Assembly: GCA_023381095.1 (NCBI GenBank) | Contig: JAMCTO010000311.1 | Coordinates: 1-8,104, forward strand | DNA: 8,104 nt | Direction of reading: 5' to 3' | Source of the DNA: Bacillota bacterium | GTDB taxonomy: Bacteria > Bacillota > Sulfobacillia > Sulfobacillales > Sulfobacillaceae | Part shown: one piece after another, positions 1-5,528 of the stretch | Position numbering within the stretch: position 1 is the first letter of the stretch | Layout of the letters: every line of letters starts with the position of its first letter | Notes under the pieces: generated by a model | The model's database searches: none | What the model saw: only the letters and a program-made list of their open reading frames with translations | What the model was told of the DNA's origin: nothing | Translations under genes and position numbers: made by a program

Positions 1-411
1 AAGGACGTAGTGATTCGCGCACTGGGTCAGGATCGGTTTGATTTCATTTTGTTAAACTTTGCCAATGCAGATATGGTAGGACACACGGGAAATGTGCAGG
101 CGGCCGAGGCAGCGGTGCGGGTGGTCGATGAAGCAATCGGCGAAATTGCCGATTGTGTGCTGCAGCATCATGGGATGTTGTTGATTGTCGCGGACCATGG
201 CAACGCCGAGGTGATGCGTGACACAAATGGCACCCCCAATACGCAGCACACAACCAATCCGGTACCGTTTATGGTGGTGGCATCAAAGGATCTTATCGGT
301 TCTCGCACCCTGCGAGATGGCGGAGGACTCCGTGACGTGGCCCCAACATTGTTGGAAGCCATGGGCCTTGCGATCCCGTCAGAAATGAGCGGAACATCAT
401 TACTTCAATAA
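1..411 (+). CDS. gpmI: 2,3-bisphosphoglycerate-independent phosphoglycerate mutase, 3' part
   Basis: This is the C-terminal 136 residues of a cofactor-independent phosphoglycerate mutase, the cytosolic glycolytic enzyme that interconverts 3- and 2-phosphoglycerate. The reading frame is open from the first base (Lys-Asp-Val-Val...), so the start lies outside the window; the in-frame GTG at 10 is internal. Visible family motifs (numbered from the first visible residue) are NFANADMVGHTG at 19-30, giving metal ligands D24 and H28; ADHGNAE at 64-70, giving D65 and H66; and QHTTNPVPF at 82-90, giving H83. These match the Mn-binding alkaline-phosphatase-fold ligands of the family (D403, H407, D444, H445 and H462 in the Geobacillus enzyme). 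The C-terminus is normal in length and ends in a TAA stop. The eno start codon follows 34 bp later with no terminator between, as in the gapA-pgk-tpiA-gpmI-eno operons of many Firmicutes. The assignment is secure. Confidence 0.96.
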   Translation, partial: KDVVIRALGQDRFDFILLNFANADMVGHTGNVQAAEAAVRVVDEAIGEIADCVLQHHGMLLIVADHGNAEVMRDTNGTPNTQHTTNPVPFMVVASKDLIGSRTLRDGGGLRDVAPTLLEAMGLAIPSEMSGTSLLQ

Positions 412-445
412 GATCTGCGCCACGACGCAGGTGGGAGGCTAGAGT

Positions 446-1714
446 ATGTCGGACGTGATTAGTGGTATTCATGCGTATGAAATATTGGATTCCCGGGGCA
501 ACCCCACGTTGGCGATTCGCGTGGATTTGCAGTCCGGGCAATGCGGTTGGGCACGGGTTCCGTCCGGTGCGTCAACCGGAGCCCATGAAGCTGTAGAACT
601 GCGTGACGGGGAAACCAGATATCAAGGCAAGGGCGTGCGGACGGCATGCCGCAATGTCAACGAAATTATGGCGCCTACACTGGTGGGCATGCGGGTCCAA
701 GATCAAGCCCAAATTGACCAGTTGCTGCGAGACTTGGACGGAGACCCGCAAAAGGCCAGATTGGGGGCTAATGCCTGTCTTGGGGTATCGCTTGGGGTCT
801 TGAATGCGGCTGCCAATTCGTTGCACATCCCGCTTTACCGGTACATTGGGGGAACCAACAGCCGACTGTTGCCGGTACCGTTGCTTAATGTGGTTAATGG
901 CGGGGTCCATGCGGACAATAATGTGGATATCCAAGAGTTTATGCTGGTTCCCGCCGGGGCTTCCTCATTTGCCGAAGCTATGCGCATGGCGGTGGAAACC
1001 TACCATGCGTTGAAGTCTTTGCTGCAGGCCCGAGGACTGCGCACGGCGGTGGGAGATGAGGGAGGTTTTGCGCCGGATTTGGACAACGACCGGGAAGTGT
1101 TGGATTTTCTGGTGCGGGCGATTGAAAAGGCCGGGTTGGTTCCGGGACAGGATGTGGCTCTGGCCATCGATGTCGCCGCTAATGAAATTCGCACTCCCGA
1201 GGGATACCGACTGCAAGGCAAACCGCAGACGTCAGATGACTTGATTGATTTCTATCAAGAGGTTTTGCACAACTACCCGGTGATTTCGATTGAGGACGGG
1301 TTGGCCGAAGACGACTGGGAAGGCTGGTCCCGTTTGCAGGAAAGATTGGGCTCCCAAACCCAGCTAATAGGGGACGATTTGTTTGTGACCAATCCTGAGA
1401 GAATCCGGCAAGGCATGGAGCAAAATTCGGCGAATGCGGTGCTGATTAAACTGAACCAAATTGGCACGGTCAGTGAAACCTTGGAGGCGATTGCAATGTC
1501 GCAGGCTCACGGCTGGCATACCATTGTTTCCCATCGGTCGGGAGAAACCGAAGATACCGCGATTGCCGATCTGAGTGTGGCGATGAATACGGGACAAATT
1601 AAAACCGGAGCTCCTGCTCGCAGTGAGCGGGTAGCAAAATATAACCGGCTTCTGATTATAGAAGCGGATGATGCACAGCTCCAATATGCCGGGTGGGGGG
1701 CGTTTCGGCGGTGA
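446..1714 (+). CDS. eno: Enolase (phosphopyruvate hydratase)
   Basis: Enolase of 422 aa, close to the usual 420-435, converts 2-phosphoglycerate to phosphoenolpyruvate in the cytosol with Mg2+. The ATG at 446 has a GGGAGG ribosome site at 433-438, 7 nt upstream. The N-terminal capping domain carries the mobile SGASTG loop (40-45), followed by the barrel domain. All catalytic features are visible: E205 in GDEGGFAP; metal ligands D242 (AIDVAANE), E283 (SIEDGLAEDDW) and D310 (IGDDLFVTN); K335 in the signature VLIKLNQIGTVSETLEA; SHRSGETED at 362-370; and K386 in QIKTGAP. NGGVHADNNVDIQEFM is at 151-166. One mild deviation is DVAANEI where the family usually has DxAASEF. The gene follows gpmI in one unit, and its stop codon overlaps the next gene's GTG start. 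Enolase also helps form the RNA degradosome in several bacteria, but nothing here tests that. Confidence 0.98.
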   Translation: MSDVISGIHAYEILDSRGNPTLAIRVDLQSGQCGWARVPSGASTGAHEAVELRDGETRYQGKGVRTACRNVNEIMAPTLVGMRVQDQAQIDQLLRDLDGDPQKARLGANACLGVSLGVLNAAANSLHIPLYRYIGGTNSRLLPVPLLNVVNGGVHADNNVDIQEFMLVPAGASSFAEAMRMAVETYHALKSLLQARGLRTAVGDEGGFAPDLDNDREVLDFLVRAIEKAGLVPGQDVALAIDVAANEIRTPEGYRLQGKPQTSDDLIDFYQEVLHNYPVISIEDGLAEDDWEGWSRLQERLGSQTQLIGDDLFVTNPERIRQGMEQNSANAVLIKLNQIGTVSETLEAIAMSQAHGWHTIVSHRSGETEDTAIADLSVAMNTGQIKTGAPARSERVAKYNRLLIIEADDAQLQYAGWGAFRR

Positions 1715-2718
1715 ATCTGGAATTGCGGCAGGTGTCTGACGGAGTGTTTGCCACCTCACGGGCGGCCATGCAGGCGGAAGTCGCCGATGTCATTGTGTTT
1801 GACATGGATGGGGTCTTGATTGATGTCCATCAAAGCTATCCCGTGGTCATCTGCCGAGCCGTCACCGCCTATTTGCAAGAAACCGGATTTTACGGCGAAG
1901 GACTTGCGGTGACACCTGAGGACACGACATATTTCAAGGCCGCTGGGGGGTTTAACAGCGATTGGGCGTTAGCTCAGGGCATTGTGCTGATGTTTATGGC
2001 CAAAGCGCAGTTGTTAGATACCCGGGACATTGCCAGATTGGTGGGATCCCCTCCTGATGCCGCCACCGTTGCTCGGGCAGCGGGTCAATATGGCGGCGGA
2101 TTGGGAGGACTGGAACGTGCGCTGGAGAACCTTGTCGAGTCCAGCGAGTTCGAACGGATCAAAGCCATATGGGATCGGCGTCGAATCACTCGACTGGCTC
2201 AGGAATTCTACGCCGGAGAGCGAAGTCACGAAGTGTTTGGCATACCTAACGAGACCGTTAAGGATTCTGGGCTGATGCTTCGAGAACGGGCCTTGGTGAC
2301 CCGTGATTTGCTGGAGAAAGCACCATTTCGATATGGTCTGTATACGGGCCGTAATGCAGGCGAGGCTGCCATTGCACTAAAAATGACCGGTTTGGAAGGC
2401 GTGATTGCTGCCGAGGCTCAGGTGACCGAAGATCGGGGATGGCAAAAGCCGGATCCTGGGGGACTGGTGGAAATTGTCCGCGTGTTATCGCCTCGGCTGT
2501 TGATTTATGTGGGCGACAACTTGGATGACTGGCAGACGGCCGCACGATACGAAACGGACCGATCGCTGGATGATCCGCCCTGCCTCTTTTGCGGGATGTT
2601 GGGCGGCTCGCCTGGCCCTCTTGCATACTCTTTGTTTCAGGAGCGTGGGGTGGATTTGTTGGCCAATAGCGTCGCTCAACTGATGGGCTGGTTAAGTCCC
2701 CGACATATCGCGGGGTAA
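1711..2718 (+). CDS. HAD superfamily subfamily IA phosphatase, function unassigned
   Basis: A 335-aa haloacid-dehalogenase-fold hydrolase, probably a cytosolic Mg-dependent phosphatase of unknown substrate. Numbering is from the GTG at 1711. Motif I is FDMDGVLIDV with nucleophile D31 and acid/base D33; motif II is Y-T212-G-R-N; motif III is K246 in WQKPDP; motif IV is YVGDNLDDW with D269 and D273. An alpha-helical cap lies between motifs I and II and contains KAAGGFNSDW, which resembles the TIGR01548-type HAD subgroup (from memory, not searched). The chosen GTG overlaps the eno TGA as GTGA, with a G-rich stretch (GGTGGGGGG, 1692-1700) about 10 nt upstream, indicating translational coupling. 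An upstream GTG (1693) and an ATG (1768, shortening the N-terminus to just before motif I) are alternatives. After motif IV there is a CLFC pair (C291, C294) in a Pro/Gly-rich segment. It probably shares the eno transcript. Confidence 0.85.
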   Translation: MNLELRQVSDGVFATSRAAMQAEVADVIVFDMDGVLIDVHQSYPVVICRAVTAYLQETGFYGEGLAVTPEDTTYFKAAGGFNSDWALAQGIVLMFMAKAQLLDTRDIARLVGSPPDAATVARAAGQYGGGLGGLERALENLVESSEFERIKAIWDRRRITRLAQEFYAGERSHEVFGIPNETVKDSGLMLRERALVTRDLLEKAPFRYGLYTGRNAGEAAIALKMTGLEGVIAAEAQVTEDRGWQKPDPGGLVEIVRVLSPRLLIYVGDNLDDWQTAARYETDRSLDDPPCLFCGMLGGSPGPLAYSLFQERGVDLLANSVAQLMGWLSPRHIAG

Positions 2719-3021
2719 TTCGGGGAAAGACAGGGGGCCATTCCACGCCAACATGCCTCCCTGAACATTGACCGCGTCAAATCCCAATTGACATAAATAG
2801 GCTGCGGCCTGATCGCTACGGTGGCCGCTGCGGCAAATCACGGCAACGCGCTTAGATTTCGGGAGGGTATGGGCATGGGTGACCACCCTCCCCAACGGCA
2901 AAAGAAAAGCTCCTGGAACAACGCCGCATAGGTGTTCTTCCGGCTCGCGAACATCCAATATAAACCCGCCTTGTTGCCAATGGACAACAAAGTCTGTCAT
3001 ATTCATTTGCAACACTGCCAT
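2692..3021 (-). CDS. Single-domain rhodanese-like sulfurtransferase
   Basis: A 109-aa rhodanese-homology protein, the usual size of single-domain (GlpE/PspE-like) members, predicted to be cytosolic because no signal peptide is visible. Such enzymes carry sulfane sulfur as a cysteine persulfide and pass it to thiols, cyanide or protein acceptors. Visible features are the LDVREPEEH segment (22-30), the catalytic Cys63 in the loop CRSGHRS (63-69), which has the length expected of a sulfurtransferase rather than a Cdc25-type phosphatase, and the C-terminal VQGGMLAWNG. The ATG at 3021 has a strong GGGAGGGA ribosome site (minus strand, 3035-3028) 6 nt upstream; a later Met6 or Met8 is less likely. 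The 3' end overlaps the HAD gene by 27 bp in convergent orientation. The specific sulfur acceptor cannot be inferred from the sequence. Confidence 0.92.
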   Translation of the reverse strand: MAVLQMNMTDFVVHWQQGGFILDVREPEEHLCGVVPGAFLLPLGRVVTHAHTLPKSKRVAVICRSGHRSDQAAAYLCQLGFDAVNVQGGMLAWNGPLSFPELPRDMSGT

Positions 3022-3049
3022 CCTAAGTCCCTCCCAAATAAGAAATCAC

Positions 3050-3085
3050 CTTATACTATATCATCATACTAGGGTTTTAAAAACC
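3050..3085. promoter_or_regulatory. Divergent promoter region between rhodanese and MFS genes
   Basis: This AT-rich stretch lies between two divergent genes. On the plus strand TATACT (3052-3057) resembles a -10 box. On the minus strand TATAGT (3060-3055) would serve rhodanese, with only a poor -35 match (TTTTTA, 3083-3078) at 17-bp spacing. No plus-strand -35 resembling TTGACA is present. A short palindrome, GGTTTT-A-AAAACC (3073-3085), sits beside these boxes and could be an operator. The assignment rests on -10-like matches and on the position between divergent genes. Confidence 0.4.
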
Positions 3086-3103
3086 TGTGGCACATCCTCT
3101 CTT

Positions 3104-3142
3104 GCCCCTCCATATCATGGGGGTATCACTAGAGGGAGGGGC
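3104..3142 (+). promoter_or_regulatory. Inverted repeat masking the MFS ribosome binding site
   Basis: GCCCCTCC (3104-3111) is perfectly complementary to GGAGGGGC (3135-3142), giving an 8-bp, almost all-GC stem with a 23-nt loop in the RNA. The 3' arm contains the only good Shine-Dalgarno sequence (GGGAGGGG, 3134-3141) of the transporter gene that starts at 3147. If transcription begins at the upstream -10-like box, this hairpin would lie in the leader and block ribosome access. A competing CCCC/GGGG pairing (3105-3108 with 3119-3123) is also possible. The complementarity is seen directly; the regulatory role is inferred. Confidence 0.45.
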
Positions 3143-3146
3143 CACT

Positions 3147-4460
3147 ATGACAGTAGACGGGGAACTGGACCAGGGTCGACTGACCCGGTTTCATTACCGA
3201 TTGATTACCGTGGGCGGACTCGGGACATTATTCGATTCTATGGACGTCGGGATCATTTCGTTTATTTTGGCTGCGCTCATTGGTGCTTGGCATTTGGATA
3301 GCGTGGAAATTGGCGTCGTGGGGAGTATAAGTTTGGTAGGCATGGCCGTCGGAGCGGCATTGTCAGGAATGTTGGCAGATCGTTTCGGCCGCCGCCAACT
3401 TTTTATGTTAACGCTTTTGATTTACGCGGTAGCGACCGGCTTGTCAGCATTGTCGATTGCGCTTTGGATGTTGATTTTGTTGCGGTTTGTGGTGGGTGTG
3501 GGTCTTGGGGGAGAATTGCCGGTCACCACAACCCTGGTTACTGAATTTATGCCACAAAAACAACGAGGACGGGGCATTGTCTTGCTGGAGAGTTTTTGGG
3601 CTGTAGGATGGTTTGTGGCAGCTCTAGTGTCTTACTTGTTTATTCCCCGCTTTGGATGGCGCAGTGGATTTTTGGTAGGGATGCTGCCGGCATTTTATGT
3701 CTTGTACTTGCGTCGGGGAATTCCCGAATCTCCTCGTTATCTGGCCAAGACTGGGCGTGGAGCGGAAGCACAGCGGGTTTTGCGACAAATGGGGCATGGC
3801 GAAGTTGCTGCGACTAGTGTTGCCGTCCCTATGCGCCGCGGGCGTCTGGGCGACTTATTTGCCAAAGGAGTAGCCAGGCGCACGATTATGCTCTGGATTT
3901 TATGGGTGGGCATGAATTTTGCGTATTACGGCATTTTCCTTTGGTTTCCCTCGGTTCTGGTACAGCATGGCTATAGTTTGGTGGAATCCTTGAAGTATAC
4001 CTTGATTGTGACCGCAGTCCAGATCCCCGGTTATTTTTCTGCGGCATTGCTGGTGGATCGTTGGGGCAGAAAACCGGTGTTAGGACTATATATATTGCTT
4101 TCGGCAATTGCGGCGGCGCTCTTCGGCAATGCCCATTTGACGTGGCAGTTCTTGGCTTTCGGTTCCATCCTGTCGTTTTTCAATTTGGGAGCCTGGGGTG
4201 TCACTTACACATTTACCACCGAACAATATCCGACGTTAGTACGAGGAACTGGCAGTGGATGGGCGATGGGCATCGGGCGAATCGGGGGAATTATTGGTCC
4301 CACCATTGTTGGTTGGCTGTTTGCCAGTCATTTTGGACTGCAGACCGTGTTTTATCTCTTCATGGCGGTACTCATTATTGTGGCGGTAGCGGTAATGGCA
4401 TTGGGAAAAGAAACCAAAGGCATCAGTCTGGAAAGTTTGGAGCCCGGAGAGCAGATTTGA
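3147..4460 (+). CDS. Major facilitator superfamily transporter, sugar/metabolite:H+ symporter type
   Basis: A 437-aa integral inner-membrane transporter of the MFS, probably a proton-coupled importer of a sugar or organic acid; the substrate is unknown. The ATG at 3147 is chosen because GGGAGGGG (3134-3141) lies 5 nt upstream; the frame is open further 5' to a GTG at 3087, but that has no ribosome site. About twelve hydrophobic segments are visible, roughly at 19-44, 54-76, 85-105, 106-127, 143-165, 172-189, 246-270, 284-303, 311-327, 332-356, 373-393 and 398-419. Diagnostic motifs are the acidic FDSMDVG in TM1; motif A GMLADRFGRR (74-83) after TM2 and its repeat LVDRWGRKP (302-310) after TM8; GGELP in TM4; PESPRYL (193-199) after TM6; and ETKG (422-425) after TM12. 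The PESPR and ETKG motifs are typical of the sugar-porter and related metabolite:H+ symporter families. It appears to be a single-gene unit. Confidence 0.9.
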   Translation: MTVDGELDQGRLTRFHYRLITVGGLGTLFDSMDVGIISFILAALIGAWHLDSVEIGVVGSISLVGMAVGAALSGMLADRFGRRQLFMLTLLIYAVATGLSALSIALWMLILLRFVVGVGLGGELPVTTTLVTEFMPQKQRGRGIVLLESFWAVGWFVAALVSYLFIPRFGWRSGFLVGMLPAFYVLYLRRGIPESPRYLAKTGRGAEAQRVLRQMGHGEVAATSVAVPMRRGRLGDLFAKGVARRTIMLWILWVGMNFAYYGIFLWFPSVLVQHGYSLVESLKYTLIVTAVQIPGYFSAALLVDRWGRKPVLGLYILLSAIAAALFGNAHLTWQFLAFGSILSFFNLGAWGVTYTFTTEQYPTLVRGTGSGWAMGIGRIGGIIGPTIVGWLFASHFGLQTVFYLFMAVLIIVAVAVMALGKETKGISLESLEPGEQI

Positions 4461-4463
4461 CTC

Positions 4464-4480
4464 ACAGGGGTTCCTGTTTA
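4464..4480 (+). terminator. Weak hairpin after the MFS gene, possible terminator
   Basis: ACAGG (4464-4468) and CCTGT (4473-4477) can pair around a GGTT loop, starting 4 bp after the MFS stop and followed by a very short T run (TTTA). The stem is only 5 bp and the T tract poor, so termination is doubtful. The sequence closely resembles the 3' side of the stronger hairpin after secG, which supports a shared terminator-like role. Confidence 0.3.
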
Positions 4481-4510
4481 GGGATGCCTGCGGTTTATTG
4501 GGGGCAGAGT

Positions 4511-4516
4511 TATAAT
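4511..4516 (+). promoter_or_regulatory. Consensus -10 box upstream of the 121-aa gene
   Basis: TATAAT, a perfect sigma-70/sigma-A -10 hexamer, lies 61 bp upstream of the ATG at 4578, in the 117-bp spacer after the MFS gene. No convincing -35 hexamer is seen 16-18 bp upstream (CTGCGG at 17 bp). The position suggests the 121-aa gene is transcribed from its own promoter rather than by readthrough. Confidence 0.4.
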
Positions 4517-4577
4517 GGAACCAGGCATTGCACATTTAACCGTATCTAGCAAACCATGAAGGCAGGGAGATGAGACC

Positions 4578-4943
4578 ATGTCACAAAGTATTGACGTGCT
4601 AACTATCGCGGCGTTGCCCGAAGAAGATCGGGAAGCCACCATGGGGCAGATGTTTCAACAGTTGTTGCCCCTAAATGTCGAACAACAGAAAAATGCCTTG
4701 GGCGACTTGCTGAGGCAAATGGGGGAAAAGGCTTCTGATCAGCAATATCTTGATTTGTGTGCCACCAATTTGAAGTTGGCGGCTATGCTTCCGGATAAAA
4801 CTCTTCACCAATTTCTCGCCGTACGCATGCAAGCGGCAGCAGAATTGCCATCAGAATTGGCAGAGCGGGACGGGACACTGCTCAGACAAGCCCTCGAACA
4901 TGCGGATCACGGGATTCGGGAGAAAATCACCCGAAATATGTAA
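4578..4943 (+). CDS. Hypothetical 121-aa helical protein
   Basis: I do not recognise this protein. It is 121 aa, has no signal peptide, membrane segment or cysteine-pair metal motif, and is rich in Gln, Leu, Ala, Met and Glu with almost no predicted strand-forming stretches, so it is probably an all-helical soluble protein. Helical blocks are likely at about 14-30, 34-50, 53-71 and 76-115. A single Cys is present (DLCATN). The ATG at 4578 is supported by AGGGAGA (4564-4570), 7 nt upstream, and a perfect TATAAT box lies further upstream. The strong ribosome site, codon use like its neighbours and lack of a better competing frame make it a real gene. It lies upstream of secG in the same direction, but secG appears to have its own -10 box, so a shared function is not implied. 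The function is unknown. Confidence 0.8.
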   Translation: MSQSIDVLTIAALPEEDREATMGQMFQQLLPLNVEQQKNALGDLLRQMGEKASDQQYLDLCATNLKLAAMLPDKTLHQFLAVRMQAAAELPSELAERDGTLLRQALEHADHGIREKITRNM

Positions 4944-4998
4944 AATTGGACGATGTGGGCGGGTTAGTTCTCGGGATGTGTTTTTCCGGTATTTGCGG

Positions 4999-5004
4999 TA
5001 TACT
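4999..5004 (+). promoter_or_regulatory. -10-like box upstream of secG
   Basis: TATACT lies 30 bp upstream of the secG ATG in the 91-bp spacer after the 121-aa gene. It matches the sigma-A -10 consensus at five of six positions. No good -35 is seen (ATGTGT at 17-bp spacing). A transcript from here would have a leader of only about 25-30 nt. Confidence 0.35.
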
Positions 5005-5034
5005 AGCACATTAGAAGAATAATAAGTTAGGACG

Positions 5035-5271
5035 ATGACCGTGATACTAGCGTTGTTTGTTGTTGAAGTGGTATTGGCTTTTGCTGTTATGGCCGCGATA
5101 TTATTACAAACCGGCTATAGTGCGGGTATTTCTGGTGCCTTTGGCGGAGGCTCACAGCAAGCTTATGGCGGGAAAAAACGGGGCGTCGATGAGCTATTGG
5201 AGCGCATCTCGTTAGTGGTCGCCATCTTGCTTGCCATTAATACGCTGCTGCTGGCGCGGCTTTGGCGTTAG
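5035..5271 (+). CDS. secG: Preprotein translocase subunit SecG
   Basis: A 78-aa protein, typical in size for SecG, the small accessory subunit of the SecYEG protein-export channel in the cytoplasmic membrane. It has two hydrophobic helices (about 3-25 and 57-76) joined by a Gly-rich loop. The family pattern LLQTGYSAGISGAFGGGSQQ (23-42) follows the first helix, and VDELLERIS precedes the second. The start is uncertain. The ATG at 5035 has the ribosome-like AGGA (5029-5032) only 2 nt away, whereas the GTG at 5041 (two codons later) would have it at a near-ideal 8 nt, giving a 76-aa protein. A likely terminator follows the stop, and rnr lies next downstream in the same direction, the classic secG-rnr neighbourhood. 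Confidence 0.93.
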   Translation: MTVILALFVVEVVLAFAVMAAILLQTGYSAGISGAFGGGSQQAYGGKKRGVDELLERISLVVAILLAINTLLLARLWR

Positions 5272-5304
5272 CCGTTGATTCTCTGGATCGGAAACTGCTT
5301 AAAC

Positions 5305-5348
5305 GAAACCTCTGGGACAGTGCTGGACTGCCGAGGGGTTTCCTGTTT
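5305..5348 (+). terminator. Probable intrinsic terminator after secG
   Basis: GAAACC (5305-5310) pairs with GGTTTC (5337-5342). Further pairing follows inside: TC with GA, GG with CC, and CAGT (5318-5321) with ACTG (5327-5330) around a GCTGG loop, with small bulges. The stem is followed by CCTGTTTAT, a modest T-rich tail. It starts 33 bp after the secG stop, so it probably ends the secG transcript at least in part. A second small hairpin with a GNRA-type GAGA loop (5350-5365) follows at once. Confidence 0.5.
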
Positions 5349-5371
5349 ATGGGGAGAGATTCCCAGACCTC

Positions 5372-5380
5372 TGGTAAGAT
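5372..5380 (+). promoter_or_regulatory. Possible extended -10 promoter for rnr
   Basis: TGG-TAAGAT fits an extended -10 element (TGn followed by a -10 hexamer). No -35 is recognisable 17 bp upstream, which extended -10 promoters can tolerate. It lies just after the secG terminator hairpins and 148 bp before the rnr ATG. A start near 5387 would make a leader of about 140 nt that includes both copies of the 11-bp repeat. Confidence 0.3.
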
Positions 5381-5389
5381 ATCTGTAGA

Positions 5390-5502
5390 GTGGACAGGAT
5401 AAAGTAGGATGTTGCGCGACCGGGATCTAAAGGGGCGGGGTGGGTTCATTGCCTAAGTCCACGTCATGCTCTTAGATGATGGACATGCACTGTGGACAGG
5501 AT
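5390..5502 (+). repeat. 11-bp direct repeat in the rnr leader
   Basis: GTGGACAGGAT occurs at 5390-5400 and again, identically, at 5492-5502, with starts 102 bp apart. Each copy is followed shortly by an AAAG...TAGGA segment and then by an ATG (5409 and 5529). Both copies can pair through GTGGAC with the single GTCCAC at 5457-5462. The repeat is read directly from the sequence; its role is unknown. Confidence 0.6.
5457..5497 (+). promoter_or_regulatory. Alternative hairpins in the rnr 5' leader
   Basis: GTCCA (5457-5461) pairs with TGGAC (5480-5484), extended inward by TCAT (5464-5467) with ATGA (5476-5479) across a 2-nt bulge and an 8-nt loop. A competing fold pairs GTCCAC (5457-5462) with GTGGAC (5492-5497), with CATG/CATG inside, and this overlaps the second repeat copy. 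The two folds cannot form together. The location just before the rnr ribosome site suggests possible control of RNase R synthesis; this is inference. Confidence 0.35.
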
Positions 5503-5528
5503 TTCTAAAGGGTAGGAGTATAAGGAAA

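Noticed and set aside
2258..2746. 162-codon minus-strand open frame opposite the HAD gene
   Set aside because: The plus-strand frame carries all four HAD motifs, while this translation is Pro/Arg/Ser-rich and resembles nothing.
3087..3146. GTG-started 20-residue extension of the MFS transporter
   Set aside because: There is no ribosome site, and the ATG at 3147 has an excellent one 5 nt upstream.
5466..5528. Upstream in-frame ATG giving a 21-residue longer RNase R
   Set aside because: No Shine-Dalgarno sequence precedes it, it lies inside the leader hairpin, and the MAKRKAYRP start at 5529 has purine-rich sites upstream.
5272..5528. A tRNA, tmRNA or other known RNA gene in the secG-rnr spacer
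   Set aside because: I looked for a T-loop (GGTTCGA-type) and an acceptor stem and found neither; the hairpins are better explained as a terminator and a leader.
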